From contig MSJI02000136.1 in NCBI GenBank assembly GCA_001931905.2, positions 17,467-81,466 of the forward strand: 64,000 nucleotides of DNA, given 5' to 3'. The notes beneath the pieces are model-generated. The model did not search any database, was not told the DNA's origin, and worked only from the letters and a program-made list of their open reading frames with translations. This DNA is from Cladosporium sp. IMV 00045 (taxonomy: Eukaryota > Ascomycota > Dothideomycetes > Cladosporiales > Cladosporiaceae). Shown here in pieces: positions 54,431 to 64,000 of the stretch; position 1 is the stretch's first letter; every line of letters starts with the position of its first letter. The translations under genes and the position numbers were made by a program.

Positions 54431-57400
54431 TCAACCCCAATTCCTCCTCCTCCCCGCTTCCCCACCAAAACTCCTCCTCCCCTGCCCCCTCCCACCCACA
54501 CAACCATAATGCACCACCTCCCCATCGGGATGAACGCGCACCGCACTAGCTCCAAACCGCTTATGACACACGCGACAATGATCCTCCTCGCCAATGACAA
54601 CCCTCCTATTCCTACCCCCCAACCCCCCCTTCTCCACGACCGCATCAGGACCGAGCCGCAGCTCGCGCTCGGCGCTGACTTTCCGCACCTCCTCGAGTGA
54701 GCGCACGATCTTGTCCCGCCGCAGTGCCGACGTGGCGTGTCGCATGCGTCCGCGGAAGTAGTCGTGCAGCTGCGCCACGGCGAGGTCGTCGGGCATGAGG
54801 TTCAGCGTGCTGGAGGCGGGGAGGCGGGCGCCGTGTTTGCTCAGGAGGTCGAGAGCTTGGGGCCAGCGTTTTTCTTCGGTCGCGGGCGGGTTGAGGTAGA
54901 GGCTGAGGAGGAGGGCGAAGACGTTCGGTTTGGATGTGTCGGTGTCCGCGTGCGGGGCTGGTAAGGTGTGGGGTTTGCCGGTGTCGAGGAGGCAGGATTG
55001 CTGCTGCTGCTCGGCGAGGTACAGGCGGTTGCAGTAGTCTTCTGCTTTGGCGTAGTCTTGCAGTTGGAAGACGTAGATGGCCAGGGCTTGCTTGTGGTTT
55101 CCCATGGCGCTGAGGACGAGGGCGCGTGATTCGTAGAGGAGCGGCTCGTCGGAGGGGAGGAGGCGGAACGCCTGGCCTTGACTGTAGGATTTGCTTGCGC
55201 TGAGGAAGGATTCGAGTTTCTCTTTGATGGTGTTTTTGGCCTCGGCGGAGATGAAGGAGGACCTGATTCTGTCGACGTAGAGCTCGACTAGCTGCTGGTG
55301 GAAGGCAGGTGTCTGGTCATAGAGCTCATTGATTAGGTGCTCGAGGTATGTTATCTCGAGTTCGGAGTCTACTCCTCCGAGGAAGGTCAAGACCTTCTGT
55401 CGATCCAAGTTCTCCGCGTTGTCGCTGTCTTCTAGGAAGACCTCCATACCAATCTCAGGCTTCTCTTCAATCGGCCACTTGACGAATTCCAGGATGAGAT
55501 CAATAAGCTCTGGCGGCAGTTGCTTCAAGTACCCCACCGTCCTTCCGGGCCCTTGCATACCCTCAGGGATCTCGCCATCGGCCTCCCCTTTGCCAAACTT
55601 AGCGAGGAGCTCTAGAGCTTCTCGGTGCAGCTTCTTACCATGTAAGAAGTCAATTAGGTCGCCGTACCTTTCGGACTCGTACAGCGAAGTCTGCACTACG
55701 TCCGGCTCGCAGAAGTTGTCGAGTCGGAAGAGTGGACCTGCGAGTGACGGCAACGCAAACATGTAGGCCCGGAAGAGTGTCGTGTCGACCAATTGAGCGA
55801 CACTTTGTAGCTCTGATTGCCAGTCAATCTCTTCGTTGTCCTTTTCGATCACATCTTGCGGTATGAGATGGGAGAAGACCGGCTTATTCGTCTCGGCATC
55901 GAGCTCAGGCGGGTGCTCCTTCATAGTACCGTCAGAATTCAAGTACCGCTGGATCTGTACTCTTGCCTGTGCAAGGAAGGAACAAAGAGCTCTTGTTGCT
56001 TGCTTTAGGTCTTCTCCCTCGAGACGCTTGTCAGCCGGACCATTGCCCTTTGAGGGCGTTCCTTTAGCTGTACGTATGCTCATGTTGTCTGCATCAGCTC
56101 GGGCGGGAGTTTTGACAGAAGCCGCATCTGAATCCGCTGCTCGCGAGTGTGCACCCTTGAAGCGACCGAGGACTGACTTTGATGGCGTTGTAGGCGGATC
56201 CTTAGTCTCGCCCTCAGTGTCTTCAGCCGTGGTCTCAGGCTCACTCGGTTCAGTGCTATCGGGGATGGAAGTGTGATCTCCTGCTATGCTTCTTGGGTAC
56301 AAAGCCACAACTCTGTCTGGGGGCGCATATGCATCGATGAACAAGTCTAACGCCTGTCGGTACTTCTGCTGCTCAAACAGTGTAGTTGCCTTCAACATCT
56401 TGATCTCTCGGATTCTGCCGGCTTTATTGTCGATAAGTGTGTCTTCCAGCAAGTTGAGCAGGCTGATCGCCTCCTCGAAGCGATGCTTGTCCACAAGCTC
56501 ATTCAGTTGTTGCGGATATGAGAGCGCGTTCATCCGCCATATAACTCTCTCAGAAGCGACAAGAAATCCCTTTCCGGCGTGTGCGAGCGCTATATTGGGT
56601 TGTGGAACGTGGAGGATGGTTGCTTGCGGCACGCTGATGGTCTGCAGCAGACTGAGCGTGTCTGGGTTGCGAATCTGCAGCGAGCCTTTGTCTGGTGCCT
56701 GCAACGCGAGAAGATATGGGTAGCTGTATCCAATAGCCTCTGGCGCGAAGGACCAGGGTACCTGTCTCTTCTCCAGAGCCTTGCCCTCTGTATCAGCAAA
56801 GAGCGTGTTGACGTCCTTTGCAAGCAAGATTTCGTCGTCACCGATTCTAGAAGCCATAGGCTTTGGAACCCAGCTGCTCATGCCCATATAGCCCATGCCA
56901 CTGCTGCTGACAGCTGCAAACCTCGCGCCAGTCAATTCAACTGAGACCTCCTCCCTGCTCGGATTCCGGGACGCGGGTTTGTTCACTGCCACATTCTCCT
57001 TGCTCTCGACATCCACCACGCTAAAACCAGCATCCATACCCACCACTACCTTAGTAGCAGTCGCCCATGTCAAGCTCTTTACTGCAGCTTCCATCGCGAT
57101 GTCTCCAATTTCTCCTGAGAGCTCCATATCTTGCCATGTCCAGTAAAGCAAACGACGCTTAACGCCCACGATCAATCGTGAGACAAGCGAAGGGATATTG
57201 GTTTCCGGATCTTTGACCACATTGCTCGTCACTGCGAAGCAGGTCGCACCGCGCGTTTGCTCCAACCTCTCAACGAGTTGATACGCCTGCAGGTCGTACA
57301 GGGAAACATAACTATCGCTCAAGCTGACGAGCAAATTCGCCTCTTTGACGATGGCCAGCTGCTGCACCGGTTTCCGACTGAATTTCTCTTCCTCTCTCAG

Positions 57401-57646
57401 CAATTCGACAGCCTTCACCTTCGAGGGCGGATCTTTAGGAGCTGCATCGCCATTGTCGGCTGGCCGCGAGTCGCTGTTTTCGCGTTCTTCGGGTGTAGTG
57501 CGCGGGTCGTTCACTCGGTAAATGCGCAGGGAGCCAGTGTTGAGGCCTACGAGCAGTCGGTCGCCGTATGCGAGGAGCGACTCGACTTTTGATTTGTCTT
57601 TGGGCCGGAGCTCATGGATGGGCTCGGCCGTGAAGGCGGAAAGCAT
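54431..57646 (-). CDS. VPS39: HOPS complex subunit Vps39/Vam6
   Basis: Single exon, 1071 residues. The N-terminal citron-homology propeller starts at once (MLSAFTAEPIHEL, then VESLLAYGDRLLVGLNTGSL) and runs to about residue 330. A helical solenoid follows, with the Vps39 domain 1 region (ELVDKHRFEEAISLLNLL) and a charged insert at about 460-560. The C-terminal Vps39 domain 2 includes FRLLPSDEPLLYESRALVLS and ends in a zinc-finger-like CRVCHKRF...VVHYGC. In yeast Vps39 links HOPS to the Rab7 homologue Ypt7 for vacuole fusion and to mitochondrial contact sites. The final 25 residues are Gly/Arg-rich. Confidence 0.9.
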   Translation of the reverse strand: MLSAFTAEPIHELRPKDKSKVESLLAYGDRLLVGLNTGSLRIYRVNDPRTTPEERENSDSRPADNGDAAPKDPPSKVKAVELLREEEKFSRKPVQQLAIVKEANLLVSLSDSYVSLYDLQAYQLVERLEQTRGATCFAVTSNVVKDPETNIPSLVSRLIVGVKRRLLYWTWQDMELSGEIGDIAMEAAVKSLTWATATKVVVGMDAGFSVVDVESKENVAVNKPASRNPSREEVSVELTGARFAAVSSSGMGYMGMSSWVPKPMASRIGDDEILLAKDVNTLFADTEGKALEKRQVPWSFAPEAIGYSYPYLLALQAPDKGSLQIRNPDTLSLLQTISVPQATILHVPQPNIALAHAGKGFLVASERVIWRMNALSYPQQLNELVDKHRFEEAISLLNLLEDTLIDNKAGRIREIKMLKATTLFEQQKYRQALDLFIDAYAPPDRVVALYPRSIAGDHTSIPDSTEPSEPETTAEDTEGETKDPPTTPSKSVLGRFKGAHSRAADSDAASVKTPARADADNMSIRTAKGTPSKGNGPADKRLEGEDLKQATRALCSFLAQARVQIQRYLNSDGTMKEHPPELDAETNKPVFSHLIPQDVIEKDNEEIDWQSELQSVAQLVDTTLFRAYMFALPSLAGPLFRLDNFCEPDVVQTSLYESERYGDLIDFLHGKKLHREALELLAKFGKGEADGEIPEGMQGPGRTVGYLKQLPPELIDLILEFVKWPIEEKPEIGMEVFLEDSDNAENLDRQKVLTFLGGVDSELEITYLEHLINELYDQTPAFHQQLVELYVDRIRSSFISAEAKNTIKEKLESFLSASKSYSQGQAFRLLPSDEPLLYESRALVLSAMGNHKQALAIYVFQLQDYAKAEDYCNRLYLAEQQQQSCLLDTGKPHTLPAPHADTDTSKPNVFALLLSLYLNPPATEEKRWPQALDLLSKHGARLPASSTLNLMPDDLAVAQLHDYFRGRMRHATSALRRDKIVRSLEEVRKVSAERELRLGPDAVVEKGGLGGRNRRVVIGEEDHCRVCHKRFGASAVRVHPDGEVVHYGCVGGRGQGRRSFGGEAGRRRNWG

Positions 57647-58501
57647 GCCGTTGGCGGGAAAGTGAGGTTTATCTTGTGTTGATCATTATGTGATGTGGTT
57701 TGGGCTGACCAAGGGCTTCGCGGTACAGCTGTGTTTGTAGGCCGCGCAAGATGTCGTGGTCTCAGTCAACTGGAGTGGAGGATGATCGCAAGTTGAAGGC
57801 AACCGGCATGCGCGCGAAGCTGCCAGCTCCCCAGATGACGTCCAGTGCCTAATCGGGTAGCGACGACGAGGTGTACATTCTGGTCATATGATTACGGAAT
57901 ATGTTTATAGAAGGTCTCAGTCCGATTGTTCTTATTGATCAAGTTTGCATTTCACGTTCAATATCTCGTTCGCATGTTTCGTAGCAGAAATCCGTAGTCT
58001 CGTTCTAATTGTCCTCTTGGCAGAGGGCGCGAGGAGGCAAGCAGCATAGCAGGACTGTAGAGCAAGAGACACATTTGCGCTAACCGCATTTGGGTGGCGA
58101 CGACAAGGTCAACAAAACTTGTTTTACCTCCGGTCTTTGACATAGTAGCTGTTTTGCCAATTTTTCTTGGGATCACGATCTGCATTTTGCTAGATTGCAC
58201 TGGCATATTGGGCAACTTGCGCCTCAGGTTCATCCTGTTCTTCCCATCCTCTTGGCCAGCAGCGACAGGACTTTCGACGCTCTCGCGTGTCTCCCCAAAT
58301 TCTCTCCCATCGCTCAGATCTGAGATCTGCGTAGTGATGTCACGAGATTGAGATCGATCTGGTCCGCGATCTCTCTCGTCCCCTGCCGACTGTGGTGTCG
58401 ACCCTGCGTCACTACTATCTCTGCCTGTGCGAGACAGCAGGGTATAGCTCTGTGCAGTAATGTAAGTTTTCATTTCTCTCCCCTGACTATATCACGCGTT
58501 C
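57647..58501. promoter_or_regulatory. Divergent region before UVDE
   Basis: 855 bp between the divergent starts of VPS39 and the UV endonuclease gene. The weak minus-strand ORF at 57958-58473 lies in it. If that ORF is not real, this is simply the shared upstream region. Confidence 0.35.
57958..58473 (-). CDS. Doubtful hypothetical protein
   Basis: A 171-residue frame from a true ATG. The first 80 residues are polar and disordered; the middle is basic (MNLRRKLPNMPVQSSKMQIV); the end is more hydrophobic. No family was recognised. Its ATG lies only 28 bp from the ATG of the divergent UVDE gene, leaving no room for separate promoters, so it may be a chance frame. Confidence 0.25.
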   Translation of the reverse strand: MKTYITAQSYTLLSRTGRDSSDAGSTPQSAGDERDRGPDRSQSRDITTQISDLSDGREFGETRESVESPVAAGQEDGKNRMNLRRKLPNMPVQSSKMQIVIPRKIGKTATMSKTGGKTSFVDLVVATQMRLAQMCLLLYSPAMLLASSRPLPRGQLERDYGFLLRNMRTRY

Positions 58502-60994
58502 ATGTTTACTGTATTGCTACGATCTCGGCGGCTCGTTGCTCAATCCTTCACAAACAGAGCATTGTACAACTCCACTCAACACTCCCTTACCTCATCTTTT
58601 GCCCCCCGACACGAACAGATCGCGTCGTTATCTATGGCAGCCACCAAGCGTAAGCAGTCTGCTACGGCGCCTACCAATGAGACGACAAATGGCGAGGCGA
58701 ATCCACCAAAGCGCAGAGCATCTGCTCGAAACGCATACGCCGCCGTTGTCAACCCAGACGTGAGCAAGGACATCATAGATGCGCCCAACGCCACACGCGC
58801 CTCGCCTGATAACACGCCTGCTGAAGAGATCGTACCTGGACCTATCAAAGGCGAAGCTGCGAAGAGATCCGAAAGCCCCTTGAGTGACGCGCCAGATGTT
58901 GTCGAGCCTCCGAAACCAAAGGCTGCTCGTGGGAAGAAGGCCGCTGCACAAAAGAATGTAAATGCGGAAAGCGTTGTTGCCGCCGTAGTCGACGCTGCAG
59001 AGAGCAATGCGCCCGCGAAGAAAGGACGTGGCAAGAAGAAGGAGGTAATGGTAGAAGACGATGGCGATGCTGCGTCGGTGGCAGCGTCAACACCCGCAAA
59101 GAGTACTCCTAAGAAGGCGTCAAATGGAGAAGCTGGCGACCCAGAAGGGGAAGAAGAGGATGAGGTCGCAGATCCAGAAGAGCTCAAATCAGCCGCTGCC
59201 AGACCGCCTGCGGTCAACAGCTCATACTTGCCCTTGCCATGGAAGGGCCGTCTCGGCTACGCGTGTCTCAACACCTATCTACGCTCATCGAACCCTCCCA
59301 TCTTTAGCTCGAGGACTTGCCGAATCCAGTCAATACTTGAGCATCGTCACCTACTCCAGCATCCTGATCAACCAGAGCATCCGACCAAAAACCGCCCCGA
59401 TCGCACCAAACCTGCTGACCCTGAGCTGGGACGAAAGTATCTCGAGTCTGTTTGTCTGGCCAATGTCAAAGACATCGATAAGATGATACGCTGGAATGAG
59501 AGATACCACATCCGCTTCATGCGACTGAGCAGTGAAATGTTTCCATTCGCATCGCACGCTGAGTATGGCTACAAGCTTGCACCTTTCGCCTCTGAGGCAC
59601 TTGCCGAGGCTGGCAAGGTAATAGCCCAGTTCAACCACCGAGTCACTACACATCCCGGGCAGTTTACTCAGTTAGGCAGTCCGCGGCAAAATGTGATCGA
59701 AAATGCCATGCGCGATCTCGAGTATCACGATGAGATGCTGAGCCTCCTAAAGCTGCCCGAGCAACAGAATAAGGACGCTGTAATGATTCTCCACATGGGC
59801 GGCGTCTTCGAAGGCAAAGCAGAGACCATTGAACGCTTCAAAGAGAACTACGCGAAACTGTCCGACTCGGTCAAGAACCGCCTCGTACTCGAGAACGACG
59901 ACGTCTGCTACACGGTTCATGACCTACTTCCCGTCTGCGAGGAGCTCAACATCCCATTTGTCCTCGACTACCACCACCACAACATCCTCTTTGACGCCGA
60001 CAAGATCCGCGAAGGCACCGCCGACATCATGGACCTCTACCCTCGCATTTTCGTTACCTGGGAAAAGAAAGGCATCACACCCAAGATGCACTACTCCGAG
60101 CAAACCCCACCCGCCATCACCGGCAGACAACGCCGCAAACACAACCCGCGCCCCTGGACGCTGCCGCCCTGCCCTCAAAACATGGACCTGATGATCGAGG
60201 CGAAGGACAAAGAGCAAGCCGTCTTCGAACTCATGCGGAACTTCAAGCTCCCCGGCTTCGACTCCTTCGCCGACGTCATCCCCTACGAGCGCCACGACGA
60301 CAACAAAGTGGCCGACTCGGCCGCCGGCCAGCGCCGGATCGCCAAGGGCGAGCACATCGATCTCGTGCCCGAAGAAGACATCGGCCTGGGCGGACCGGAA
60401 GGCAGAGTCTACTGGCCACTGGGCATGGAAGAATGGCTGAGACCGAAGAAAAGGGAAGTGAAGAAGAAAGACGACGACGGCGGTGAGAAAGACCACAAAG
60501 CGAAGGAGAAGCGCAAGAAAGAGAGCGAGAAGCTGTACAAGGAACGCCAGGCGGCCCTCAACGGCGGCGAGACCGCTGTAAAGCAGGAAGAGGAGGAGGA
60601 CAGCGATGCGGACGCTACGCCGGCTACGAAGAAAGCGAAGGCGGCCATGAAGAAGAAGGCTGCTGCCGACGCTGCGAAAGCGGCTGCTAAACTGGCTGAG
60701 GCTGCTGCGAAGGAGGCGGGCGCTGCTGCTGCAAAGACACCACCGGCTAAGAAGGGCGGTGGAAGGAAAAAGGCCGTCGAGGCCGTGCAGCCGACGCCGA
60801 GCGCGAGCGATGAAGAGGAGGGAGATGATGAGGAGTTGGAGCTCGGCGGCGAAGACAGCGAAGACGAAGCCCCGGTGACTCCGGCTAAGAGACCCGCGGC
60901 CGGTTCTAGGAAGCAGAGCGGCCGGGCTGCGAGGAAGCAGGTCAGCTATGCTGAGGCGGCTGGGGATGAGGATGGTGATGTTGAGATGAATTGA
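58502..60994 (+). CDS. UVE1: UV damage endonuclease (UVDE)
   Basis: Single exon, 830 residues. The TIM-barrel UvdE domain starts near residue 249 (RLGYACLNTYL) and runs to about 610. Metal-site blocks are visible: MRLSSEMFPFASHAEYGYK, THPGQFTQLGSPRQN, LENDDVCYT, LDYHHHN, and GITPKMHYSEQ. The enzyme nicks DNA 5' of UV photoproducts and other lesions in an alternative excision repair route. The first 45 residues (MFTVLLRSRRLVAQSF) resemble a mitochondrial presequence; Met45 (MAATKRKQS) would start a nuclear form. Residues 45-245 are disordered and basic/acidic. The last 190 are Lys/Ala-rich, like a histone H1 tail, then acidic. Confidence 0.93.
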   Translation: MFTVLLRSRRLVAQSFTNRALYNSTQHSLTSSFAPRHEQIASLSMAATKRKQSATAPTNETTNGEANPPKRRASARNAYAAVVNPDVSKDIIDAPNATRASPDNTPAEEIVPGPIKGEAAKRSESPLSDAPDVVEPPKPKAARGKKAAAQKNVNAESVVAAVVDAAESNAPAKKGRGKKKEVMVEDDGDAASVAASTPAKSTPKKASNGEAGDPEGEEEDEVADPEELKSAAARPPAVNSSYLPLPWKGRLGYACLNTYLRSSNPPIFSSRTCRIQSILEHRHLLQHPDQPEHPTKNRPDRTKPADPELGRKYLESVCLANVKDIDKMIRWNERYHIRFMRLSSEMFPFASHAEYGYKLAPFASEALAEAGKVIAQFNHRVTTHPGQFTQLGSPRQNVIENAMRDLEYHDEMLSLLKLPEQQNKDAVMILHMGGVFEGKAETIERFKENYAKLSDSVKNRLVLENDDVCYTVHDLLPVCEELNIPFVLDYHHHNILFDADKIREGTADIMDLYPRIFVTWEKKGITPKMHYSEQTPPAITGRQRRKHNPRPWTLPPCPQNMDLMIEAKDKEQAVFELMRNFKLPGFDSFADVIPYERHDDNKVADSAAGQRRIAKGEHIDLVPEEDIGLGGPEGRVYWPLGMEEWLRPKKREVKKKDDDGGEKDHKAKEKRKKESEKLYKERQAALNGGETAVKQEEEEDSDADATPATKKAKAAMKKKAAADAAKAAAKLAEAAAKEAGAAAAKTPPAKKGGGRKKAVEAVQPTPSASDEEEGDDEELELGGEDSEDEAPVTPAKRPAAGSRKQSGRAARKQVSYAEAAGDEDGDVEMN

Positions 60995-61544
60995 GAGGGT
61001 TCATAGAAACTGCTACTGTAGTAATGTGTATTATTACGAAAGATCACTATCGTGAGAAACTTTTCTATCGTGCTATCAGAAGTGTCAAAATATCGGAGCA
61101 CTCTATTCTTTCTTCCTCTCAACTGTTGCCTTTTCGCGGTGGCGACTGGAGCTCGGATGGAGGGCTGGATTCATCGCCTTTGACCTTCAACCTTGCGCAA
61201 CATCTCCCAACCCATCTCGCCGAGGTAATCTACAATTTCATATGAGAGTCCAGCAGAAAAGACGTGCAATGAATGGACGATAGATTGATCAGAAGGACAA
61301 TCCGTAGCGCGAGTTGGTGAGCTGTCTATCCCCCTCCTAAACATTAGCCGACCTATCAATGACGGCATCGATCAACCCTTGTGCTTCACCCGGCAGACCA
61401 CATGAGCCCTTACTTTTTGTACGTCTTCGTTGTTTCCTTCCCATCGAGCTAATACCATATAACATACAATTCCGGCTCGGTTGTGTTTAGGGTGGTTGTT
61501 TGTTTCGCGATTATTCCTACATTACCTAACCTCTCGTTTCCGCA
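60995..61544. other. Intergenic region before the mpaB-like gene
   Basis: 550 bp with no supported gene; it should hold the mpaB-like promoter. Confidence 0.4.
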
Positions 61545-63097
61545 ATGGCTCTGCCTAATCTCTTCACCTGGTTTCGCCACACGCCGAACACCAGAGAGTA
61601 CGTAACAAGTCATTTTCGTCAACCCCAACAAATCTTTCGATCTTTCTCACTGACATCACAATCAGATGCTGGGGCTATCGATTCGAACTGACCGACAAAC
61701 ACCTCACGCCCGAACAATGCGGACCGCTGAAACAAAGCTACGACGTCCTGGGCGAACGGGTGCTCAACCGACTCAATGAAATCTCGCCGCCGCCGCGCAA
61801 AGACTTGCCTAGGAACAACAGCAAATTCACAGCCCCGGAGGAAAAGCCCACGCAGTCATCACCTGACGAGGACTCCGAGAAGACCGAGAAGGAATCCCCT
61901 AAACCACCATCTCGGGATTTGTACGCGATCTTGAAGGATAACGTTGAAGGCGATGAGCTGCTGCAGGAATTCTGGGACGAAGTCAACACCGTGCCCGAGT
62001 GGGTTGATTGGGCGCAGATCGAGCGTGGGCAGGACGTCTTCTACCGATACGGCGGGGCTTGTCTAACGGGTTTGGCCTACCAGTCCTTGCTCGGTGGGAT
62101 GGGCGCGGCTCGAGTAGCGGAGGTATTGGCGAGGACGGGAGGCTTTTCGACGAAAGTCGCTCGCAGCCGAATGTTCGAAACGACACAGCACATCCTGCAA
62201 TGCACCAAGTCGCTGGACAGCATACAGCCGGGCGGCGACGGGTGGGCATCGACGATACGAGTCCGCCTCTTGCACGTCGCCGTCCGACAACGCATCCTGG
62301 CCCTCGCGAAGTCGAAGCCAGAGTACTACGACACTGAAGCCTGGGGCGTTCCCATCAACGATATGGATTCCGTCGCCACCATCGCCACTTTCTCCTCCAC
62401 CCTGATCTGGCTCTCCCTCCCGCGTCAAGGTATCATTCTCCGCCAACAAGAAATCGCCGACTACATCGCGCTCTGGCGCTACATAGGCTACCTAATCGGC
62501 TGCCCTACAGAAGGCTTCTTCGACACCCCCGCCGCCGCCAAACGCACGGCGGAAGCGCTTCTCCTCTACGAAATCAACCCGTCCCCCACCTCCCGCATCC
62601 TCGCCAACAACATCATCAAGTCCCTCGAAGGCCAACCCCCCGGCTACGCATCCGCAGACTTCCTGACCGCCTCCGCACGCTGGCTGAACGGCAACGCCCT
62701 CTGCGACGAGCTAGGCCTCGCGCGCCCGAGCCTCTACTACTGGGCGCTGATGGCGGGCCAGTGCCTGTTCTTCTGCTTCTTCTGCTACCTGTACCGCAGC
62801 GTGCCGGCGCTGGACCAGCGCAAGGTCGCCGCGCTGAAGAAAGTCTTCTACGACATCATCGTGCACAGCAAGTACGGGCTGCGCGGGAAGGAGACGAATT
62901 TCGATTTCAAGTACGTGCCGGAGTATGAGACGATTACCGAGATGGGCGAGTGTGAGGAGGAGAAGGCCAGTTTCTCGGCGGTCGAGAGGAGGAATCTGCG
63001 CTCGTTTTGTGTTGCGGTTGGGTTGGTGGGTTTGGGCGCTTGGGTTGGGTTCAGGGTGGTGGCGGGTGTGGGGAGGGCGGTTTTTGGTCTGTTATGA
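61545..63097 (+). CDS. mpaB/latex-clearing-protein-like oxygenase (DUF2236)
   Basis: Two exons, 61545-61597 and 61666-63097 (GTACGT donor, AATCAG acceptor), 494 residues; the join reads NTRECWGYRFELTD. The family core is clear: GGACLTGLAYQSLLGGMGAARVAEVL, then RVRLLHVAVRQRI (the His is the expected haem ligand), PINDMDSVATIATFSSTLI, and ALWRYIGYLIGCP. A membrane segment near residue 390 (YYWALMAGQCLFFCFFCYLY) and a hydrophobic C-terminus suggest anchoring. Relatives are the ER-bound oxygenase MpaB of mycophenolic acid synthesis and bacterial rubber oxygenase Lcp, which cleave isoprenoid chains. No biosynthetic cluster is visible in the window, so substrate is unknown. Confidence 0.87.
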
Positions 63098-64000
63098 GCT
63101 AGAGGTGTTTGTGTTTTGTGTAGTGTGCATTTCAGGCGTCCTGTTGAGGGCTGAATTGGAGAGTTTCTGTTGTGTTGTTTTGGTCATGGATTATTGTTTG
63201 GTGAGGTGTTTAGCGCTATATCGCGGCTTGTGGTATTAGATCTCGTCGATGAGGGAACCCCACTGCTCGGGTCTTAGGGGCGGTCGATCTTGCTTTTTGA
63301 CAGGTGGCAAGGCAAGGCAAGGTAAGGCAAGGTAAGGCAAGGCATGTCTTATGCCGAACTGCAAGTGTATCCGACGAGTCGGTGTTGTCCGGTTGTTGGA
63401 GGTGTGAGGCCTGTCGGCTAACGAGGTGTGGTCTGTACAGCTCTTGAGACAAGCCGACGATGCTACAGTACACATAGGCCAACACGCCACACGATTCCCC
63501 ATCAAACACGTCGCGTGCTCGTACTCGTGGCGTACTATTAATGTCCTCCAAAGAACCCAAGCACCAAGTCATCGGGACACGCCGTCTGCCTCTCGTGTCG
63601 TGTTCGTAACGTAGCCAATCGCATATAGACCCGCCGACCACGGAGCCCAAGTCCGACGAGGAGGAGCTGGCCAGCCACGCCGGCTTCACCAGATGTGGAC
63701 GGGAGAATCCAAGATAGAGTCGCCTCGCGCAGCAAGGTGAACCGGAGAAAGCAGAAGAAAAGGCGACTATCACTTCCGCCTACCGCTACTGCACGCCCCG
63801 ATTGAGCAGCATACATGCACACACACGTTCGGGTCGCATATATGCACATGTATGCACGCAGATGCCCACCACGACCCCAGCGAACACGCGTGCGGCGCCG
63901 ACCCTTCAGCTTACTTCCGACTGCTTTTTGTCACGTCCGGATTTGCTCCCCAGGCGCGCCGCCGCCGGCACTCGATTGGAATCATGCAGCTGCCCAGGCA
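63098..64000. other. Terminal intergenic stretch
   Basis: 903 bp to the window edge. It holds the (GGCAA) repeat and overlapping Ser/Arg-rich minus-strand frames with no recognisable content. No gene is supported. Confidence 0.4.
63306..63344. repeat. (GGCAA)n microsatellite
   Basis: Eight near-perfect 5-bp units, GGCAA with two GGTAA variants, the last unit incomplete, about 200 bp after the stop of the mpaB-like gene. Confidence 0.9.

Noticed and set aside
63216..63849. Minus-strand frames near the window end
   Set aside because: They read through the GGCAA microsatellite and show no conserved content.
1..64000. CRISPR array, prophage, plasmid origin
   Set aside because: The window is eukaryotic nuclear DNA; no regularly spaced palindromic repeats or phage genes were seen.

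Overview
This looks like nuclear DNA of a filamentous ascomycete, most likely a Dothideomycete, though that placement is only an inference. The signs are many short GT-AG introns of about 49-80 bp, TOR complex 2 subunit HbrB, a meiotic APC/C activator, an mpaB-type oxygenase, a UVDE repair enzyme, and a TpA-rich, CpA/TpG-poor island typical of repeat-induced point mutation (RIP). All functional names come from reading the translated sequence; no database search was run.

Layout. 1-5.3 kb: the tail of a nicotinamide riboside kinase, then an ARMH3/DUF1741 gene (-, seven exons resolved) and a TMCO4/DUF726 hydrolase (+) that diverge from a shared promoter. 5.3-13.3 kb: gene-poor, with one membrane protein gene, a tRNA-Asp with a 15-nt intron and one small ORF. 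13.3-20.2 kb: a maltose-type MFS transporter and a Gfo/Idh/MocA oxidoreductase flanking a 2.7-kb RIP-degraded repeat. 21.2-25.1 kb: methionine sulfoxide reductase A convergent with an unusual fusion of a zinc-type dehydrogenase and an SfnG-like FMNH2-dependent sulfone monooxygenase. 27.2-29.6 kb: a second MFS sugar transporter with ten exons. 30.7-40 kb: a large beta-propeller-like protein ending in a CaaX box, a coiled-coil repeat protein, and the alpha subunit of Rab geranylgeranyltransferase. 40.5-48.2 kb: an AMA1-like APC/C activator preceded by direct repeats, then a third MFS transporter divergent from a GH51 arabinofuranosidase. 48.1-51 kb: a small ORF, the KEOPS subunit GON7, and an alcohol dehydrogenase broken by two frameshifts. 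51.4-63.1 kb: HbrB, HOPS subunit Vps39, UV damage endonuclease and an mpaB-type oxygenase.

How the genes relate. Most are unlinked housekeeping genes. Three groupings may matter: the divergent arabinofuranosidase/transporter pair (plant polysaccharide use), the transporter/oxidoreductase pair around the RIP island (carbohydrate metabolism), and the MsrA plus sulfone monooxygenase fusion pair (oxidised organosulfur chemistry). The fusion is the strongest candidate for an under-described system.
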